Assembly: GCA_002479405.1 (NCBI GenBank)
Contig: DLMX01000069.1
Coordinates: forward strand, 374-8,583
DNA: 8,210 nt
From: Methylophilaceae bacterium UBA7525
GTDB taxonomy: Bacteria; Pseudomonadota; Gammaproteobacteria; Burkholderiales; Methylophilaceae
Direction: 5' to 3'
Below the pieces are notes generated by a model, which was not told the origin of the DNA, searched no databases, and worked only from the letters and a program-made list of their open reading frames with translations. Shown piece by piece: positions 4,990 to 8,210 of this stretch; within the stretch, counting starts at the first letter, position 1; each line of letters opens with the position of its first letter. A program made the translations under genes and the position numbers.

Positions 4990-5880
4990 ATGTACCGAGG
5001 CCGCTTCGCTCCCTCCCCAACAGGACCGCTGCATTTCGGCTCACTGGTAGCGGCTGTTGCCGGCTTTCTGGAAGCGAGGCAACAGCAAGGGGAATGGCTG
5101 CTGCGCATGGAGGACCTGGATACGCCGCGCAACATGCCCGGTGCTGCCGACGCCATACTGCACAGCCTCGAAGCTTTCGGTTTCGAATGGGATGGGCCGG
5201 TGGTCTATCAGAGTGAGCGCAACAGCTTGTATGCGGAGATATTATCGAAGCTGGAGCAGAACGGGCTTCTCTACCCATGCGGCTGCACACGCAAGGAGAT
5301 TGCCGATTCCGCCATTCACGGCATAGAGGGTGTCATCTATCCCGGCACCTGCCGCAACGGCTTGCCGCCCGGCAAGTCGGCGCGTGCCTGGCGTATCAGG
5401 ACAGAAGACCGCGATATCGGTTTTGATGACGCCACCCAGGGTTATATCGCACAGAACCTGGCACGGGATATCGGCGATTTCGTCCTGAAGCGGGCGGATG
5501 GATTGTATGCCTATCAGCTGGCGGTCGTCGTCGATGACGCTGACCAGGGCATCACGCATGTGGTCCGCGGCGCCGACCTGCTGGATTCGACACCGCGCCA
5601 GATCTATCTGCAGCAAGTGCTGGGGCTACCGGCAATGCATTATGCCCACATCCCGGTTGTACTCAATGCGCAGGGAGAGAAGCTCAGTAAACAAACTCAG
5701 GCACAACCGATCAATCCTCAAAATGCAACGACTGAAATCTTCCATGCGTTGCAGCACCTCGGTCAAAACCCGCCTGCTGAGCTCAAAATGACTGCACCTC
5801 GAGATCTCTGGCAATGGGCATATATGAATTGGTCGTTTAAACAGATCTCCAACCAGACCTCCTTACGAAACCAGCCCTGA
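4990..5880 (+). CDS. gluQ: Glutamyl-queuosine tRNA(Asp) synthetase (GluQ-RS, YadB)
   Basis: This class I synthetase paralogue activates glutamate and attaches it to the queuosine base at position 34 of tRNA(Asp); it is not a normal tRNA charging enzyme. The 296-residue length fits the family, which lacks the anticodon-binding half of GluRS. Visible motifs are RFAPSPTGPLHFGSLVAA (5-22) with the HIGH-like HFGS, RMEDLDTPR (39-47), and EKLSKQ (230-235) as the KMSKS equivalent. The zinc ligands are C97, C99, Y117 and C121 in YPCGC and YPGTC. The frame is open further upstream, but the ATG at 4990, directly before RGRFAPSPTG, is the canonical start. No clear ribosome site precedes it, consistent with coupling to the DUF3301 gene that ends 7 bp earlier. 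Confidence 0.95.
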   Translation: MYRGRFAPSPTGPLHFGSLVAAVAGFLEARQQQGEWLLRMEDLDTPRNMPGAADAILHSLEAFGFEWDGPVVYQSERNSLYAEILSKLEQNGLLYPCGCTRKEIADSAIHGIEGVIYPGTCRNGLPPGKSARAWRIRTEDRDIGFDDATQGYIAQNLARDIGDFVLKRADGLYAYQLAVVVDDADQGITHVVRGADLLDSTPRQIYLQQVLGLPAMHYAHIPVVLNAQGEKLSKQTQAQPINPQNATTEIFHALQHLGQNPPAELKMTAPRDLWQWAYMNWSFKQISNQTSLRNQP

Positions 5881-5955
5881 AGCAGAACACCTGGCCTTGC
5901 CATGGCCAATCCCTAAGCAATGACGATAGACGAACTCGGCTCTCATAAAATCTTA

Positions 5956-5984
5956 TTGATAATGATTCGCGTTTGTATTAATAT
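5956..5984 (+). promoter_or_regulatory. Sigma-70 promoter of the TonB-dependent receptor gene
   Basis: TTGATA (5956-5961) and TAATAT (5979-5984) are spaced by 17 bp and would start a transcript near 5991, about 29 nt before the ATG at 6020. The Fur-type operator covers part of the -35 box and most of the spacer, which is the expected arrangement for iron repression. The -10 match is moderate (4 of 6). Confidence 0.5.
5958..5976 (+). promoter_or_regulatory. Fur box (iron-responsive operator)
   Basis: GATAATGATTCGCGTTTGT matches the 19-bp Fur consensus GATAATGATAATCATTATC at 12 positions, including the entire left half. Such half-perfect boxes, with a GATAATGATTCGC core, are common before proteobacterial siderophore receptor genes. 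It overlaps the promoter of the receptor gene, so iron-replete repression by Fur is expected. Confidence 0.78.
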
Positions 5985-6019
5985 TCACTCATCATTAACA
6001 AAACCCAATCATACCTATC

Positions 6020-8167
6020 ATGCATAAGCCTCCGTTCAAGTTACTACCGATTTCGGCAATGATCACCGCCATGTCCATACAAGCTCCCTTCAGCCATGCT
6101 CAGGAAGAAGCTTTGATACTGAAAGAAGTAGAAGTGTCGGCAGAAAGCATCAGCGATACACAACCGGTCAAGGGCTACAATGCGGTAAACAGCAGGACAG
6201 CGACCAAGACCGACACCGATCTGCTTGATGTACCGCAAGCGGTATCGGTTGTTACTCAGGAGCTGATCAAGGACATGTCATTGCAAAACATGACAGAAGT
6301 TGTCCAGTACGTGCCTGGCGTACAGGCCTCACAAGGTGAAGGCAACCGCGATGCCGTCAATTTTCGCGGCGCTGGCGTCACGACCGGAGACTTCTACGTG
6401 GACGGCATCCGTGATGACGTCCAGACCTACCGGGACTTCTACAATACAGACCGGATCGAAGTCTTGAAGGGCCCAAATGCCATGATTTTCGGCCGAGGAG
6501 GCGCCGGCGGGGTTATCAATCGTGTCAGCAAGGAAGCTGGCTGGGATCCGGTTCGCGAACTGTCTGTCACCTATGGGGCATATAACCAGAAAAGAACCTC
6601 CATCGACATCGGCGAAGGATTGAATGAGCGAGTGGCTTTCCGCCTCAACGCGGTATACGAAGATAGCGACAGCTACCGGGATGGTGTCGGCATCGAACGT
6701 TATGGCATCACACCGACTTTCACTTTCAATCTATCGGAACAGACCAGAATCGTGCTGAGTGCCGAATATTTTGAAGACAAGCGCATAGGCGACCGCGGAC
6801 AGCCCTCGGTCAACGGTACGGCGGACAGCAGCCTGAAAAACCGCCCGCTGGACCTCGGAGATACTGACCAATTCTTCGGCAATGCACGCCTGAGTCCGAA
6901 CGAAACTGAAACCACCGCATTCAACGCCATGATCGAACATGCTTTCGATAACGGCATCACACTGCGCAACCGCACACGCTACGCGGATTATGACAAGTAT
7001 TATCAAAACGTCTTTGCCAGCAGTGCGCTACGCAATGACGGCACTATCAGGGTCAGCGCCTATCGCGACGAAACCGATCGAGAGAACCTGATCAATCAGA
7101 CCGACCTCACCTATGACCTGCAACTGGGCAGCGTGCAACACAAGCTGCTGGCTGGCATGGAAATTGGCAAACAGGATACGGACAATGCACGCCTGACCCC
7201 GACTGGCGGCGAGAATCTCGGTAACGTAACATTGGCTGACCCTATCTTCCGCGGTCCTGTTGCTTTTGATACCTACTCCCGAAATCGCAAGAGTGAAGCC
7301 AAGTTCACAGCTTTCTATCTGCAGGATCAAATCGTGCTATCACCAATGTGGGAATTGGTCCTAGGCGTCCGTCATGACAAATTCAAAGTGGATCACACCA
7401 ATCTGCTGACAAACGAAAACATCGATACCACCGACAACAAGTTATCGCCCAGAGCCGGCCTGATCTTCAAGCCGTTGCAGAACCTGTCTCTGTATGCCAG
7501 TTACAGCAAAACCTTTGCTCCGCGCGCGGGAGACCAACTGTCAGATCTGACATTGGCCAGCAGCGACTTTGCGCCGGAAAAATTCATCAACCACGAAATC
7601 GGTGCCAAATACAACATCACGCCCGACTTCAGTGTTACAGCAGCCATCTACAAACTTGAACGCGAAAACGTTGCAGTTGCCAACCCGCTCGACCCACTTG
7701 AGACCATCCTGGTCGATGGTCAGGAAACCAAGGGCTTCGAGCTGGGTCTGTCCGGCAAGATCACCAGCAAGTGGAGCGTATTCGGCGGCTATGCCTATCA
7801 GGATGGCGAAATCAGCAAAGATCAGGGCACCACCATACTCAAGGGCGCTGACCTGGCGCAAACGCCGGAACATACTTTCTCACTGTGGAACCGTTATGAT
7901 TTCAACGAAACTTGGGGAGCCGCCATCGGCGTGATCAGCCGTTCCGACATGTATGCTGCTGTGCCGACCACGACAACCAGCACTCTGTTATCGGGCTACA
8001 CCCGCTACGATGCTGCAATCTATGGAAAACTCAGCGAAAACTTGCGTCTGCAAGTCAATCTGGAAAACCTGACGAACAAGGAATACGCGCTGAGCGCACA
8101 TAACAACAATAACATTGTCCCCGGCTCACCTTTTACCGGTCGAGCTACATTGACTTACAATTTCTAG
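6020..8167 (+). CDS. TonB-dependent siderophore receptor, Fiu-like catecholate type
   Basis: This is an outer-membrane beta-barrel that takes up ferric siderophores using TonB-ExbB-ExbD energy. The 715-residue product has a signal peptide (1-27, ending SHA before QEEA), a probable TonB box near 34-41 (LKEVEVSA), and a plug domain (about 60-172). Plug motifs are LLDVPQAVSVVTQELI (68-83), VNFRGAG (113-119), FYVDGIRDD (125-133) and RIEVLKGPNAMIFGRGGAGG (145-164). The rest is the 22-strand barrel, ending in LENLTNKEYA and a terminal Phe (GRATLTYNF), the usual sorting signal. The plug sequence resembles catecholate receptors such as Fiu; the true ligand is uncertain. The ATG at 6020 gives a good signal peptide but has no ribosome site. 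A Fur box lies in its promoter and a strong terminator follows, so it is a single-gene unit. Confidence 0.94.
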   Translation: MHKPPFKLLPISAMITAMSIQAPFSHAQEEALILKEVEVSAESISDTQPVKGYNAVNSRTATKTDTDLLDVPQAVSVVTQELIKDMSLQNMTEVVQYVPGVQASQGEGNRDAVNFRGAGVTTGDFYVDGIRDDVQTYRDFYNTDRIEVLKGPNAMIFGRGGAGGVINRVSKEAGWDPVRELSVTYGAYNQKRTSIDIGEGLNERVAFRLNAVYEDSDSYRDGVGIERYGITPTFTFNLSEQTRIVLSAEYFEDKRIGDRGQPSVNGTADSSLKNRPLDLGDTDQFFGNARLSPNETETTAFNAMIEHAFDNGITLRNRTRYADYDKYYQNVFASSALRNDGTIRVSAYRDETDRENLINQTDLTYDLQLGSVQHKLLAGMEIGKQDTDNARLTPTGGENLGNVTLADPIFRGPVAFDTYSRNRKSEAKFTAFYLQDQIVLSPMWELVLGVRHDKFKVDHTNLLTNENIDTTDNKLSPRAGLIFKPLQNLSLYASYSKTFAPRAGDQLSDLTLASSDFAPEKFINHEIGAKYNITPDFSVTAAIYKLERENVAVANPLDPLETILVDGQETKGFELGLSGKITSKWSVFGGYAYQDGEISKDQGTTILKGADLAQTPEHTFSLWNRYDFNETWGAAIGVISRSDMYAAVPTTTTSTLLSGYTRYDAAIYGKLSENLRLQVNLENLTNKEYALSAHNNNNIVPGSPFTGRATLTYNF

Positions 8168-8181
8168 AATCATCAAACTCG

Positions 8182-8209
8182 AAAAGCCCATGCATGCATG
8201 GGCTTTTTT
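8182..8209 (+). terminator. Rho-independent terminator of the receptor gene
   Basis: A perfect 26-bp palindrome (8182-8207) consists of AAAAGCCC, the alternating core ATGCATGCAT, and GGGCTTTT. It is followed by a run of T to 8209. The RNA would form a GC-based hairpin with a U tail, 14 bp after the receptor stop codon. Being symmetric, with an A tract on the left, it could also stop transcription from the right. Confidence 0.9.
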
Positions 8210-8210
8210 A

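Noticed and set aside
5881..5920. Inverted GGCC elements after gluQ as a terminator
   Set aside because: The GGCC-TTGCCAT-GGCC arrangement forms only a short stem and has no T tract.

Overview
The window reads as an ordinary chromosomal stretch of a Gram-negative proteobacterium, most likely a betaproteobacterium. That placement is an inference from several signs: a TonB-dependent outer-membrane receptor, a Fur-type operator, a sigma-54/NtrC-type promoter, a two-domain class II PPK2 enzyme, and a DUF3301 gene directly before gluQ. Genus cannot be fixed from sequence reading alone. Genes are closely packed with short gaps on both strands. I see no tRNA, rRNA, CRISPR array, insertion sequence, integrase or phage gene.

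Layout. (1) 1-275, minus: the first 91 codons of an Amt-family ammonium transporter, cut by the window edge. Its upstream region (276-430) holds a near-consensus sigma-54 promoter and two NtrC-like dyads, so nitrogen control is very likely. (2) 541-762, plus: an unrecognised 73-residue protein, convergent with a 76-residue two-helix membrane protein (791-1021, minus). (3) A secreted GlcG/HbpS-family protein (1094-1567, minus) faces a secreted DUF4174 protein (1665-2123, plus) across a 97-bp divergent spacer. (4) 2196-3686, plus: pap, polyphosphate:AMP phosphotransferase, convergent with a 241-residue uncharacterised protein (3732-4457, minus) that carries an internal duplication. (5) 4671-5880, plus: a DUF3301 membrane protein and gluQ (glutamyl-queuosine tRNA(Asp) synthetase), separated by only 7 bp and probably one operon. 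(6) 6020-8167, plus: a TonB-dependent siderophore receptor with a Fur box in its promoter and a strong palindromic terminator at the window end.

How the parts work together. The theme is nutrient handling: ammonium uptake under nitrogen control, iron-siderophore uptake under iron control, and polyphosphate-driven ADP formation. These are separate transcription units with separate regulators, and nothing ties them into one pathway.

I did not find a convincing previously undescribed system. The items most worth a second look are the reconstructed amt control region, the duplicated domain in the 241-residue protein, and the unexplained spacer at 4458-4670, which holds a short direct repeat and a questionable small reading frame.
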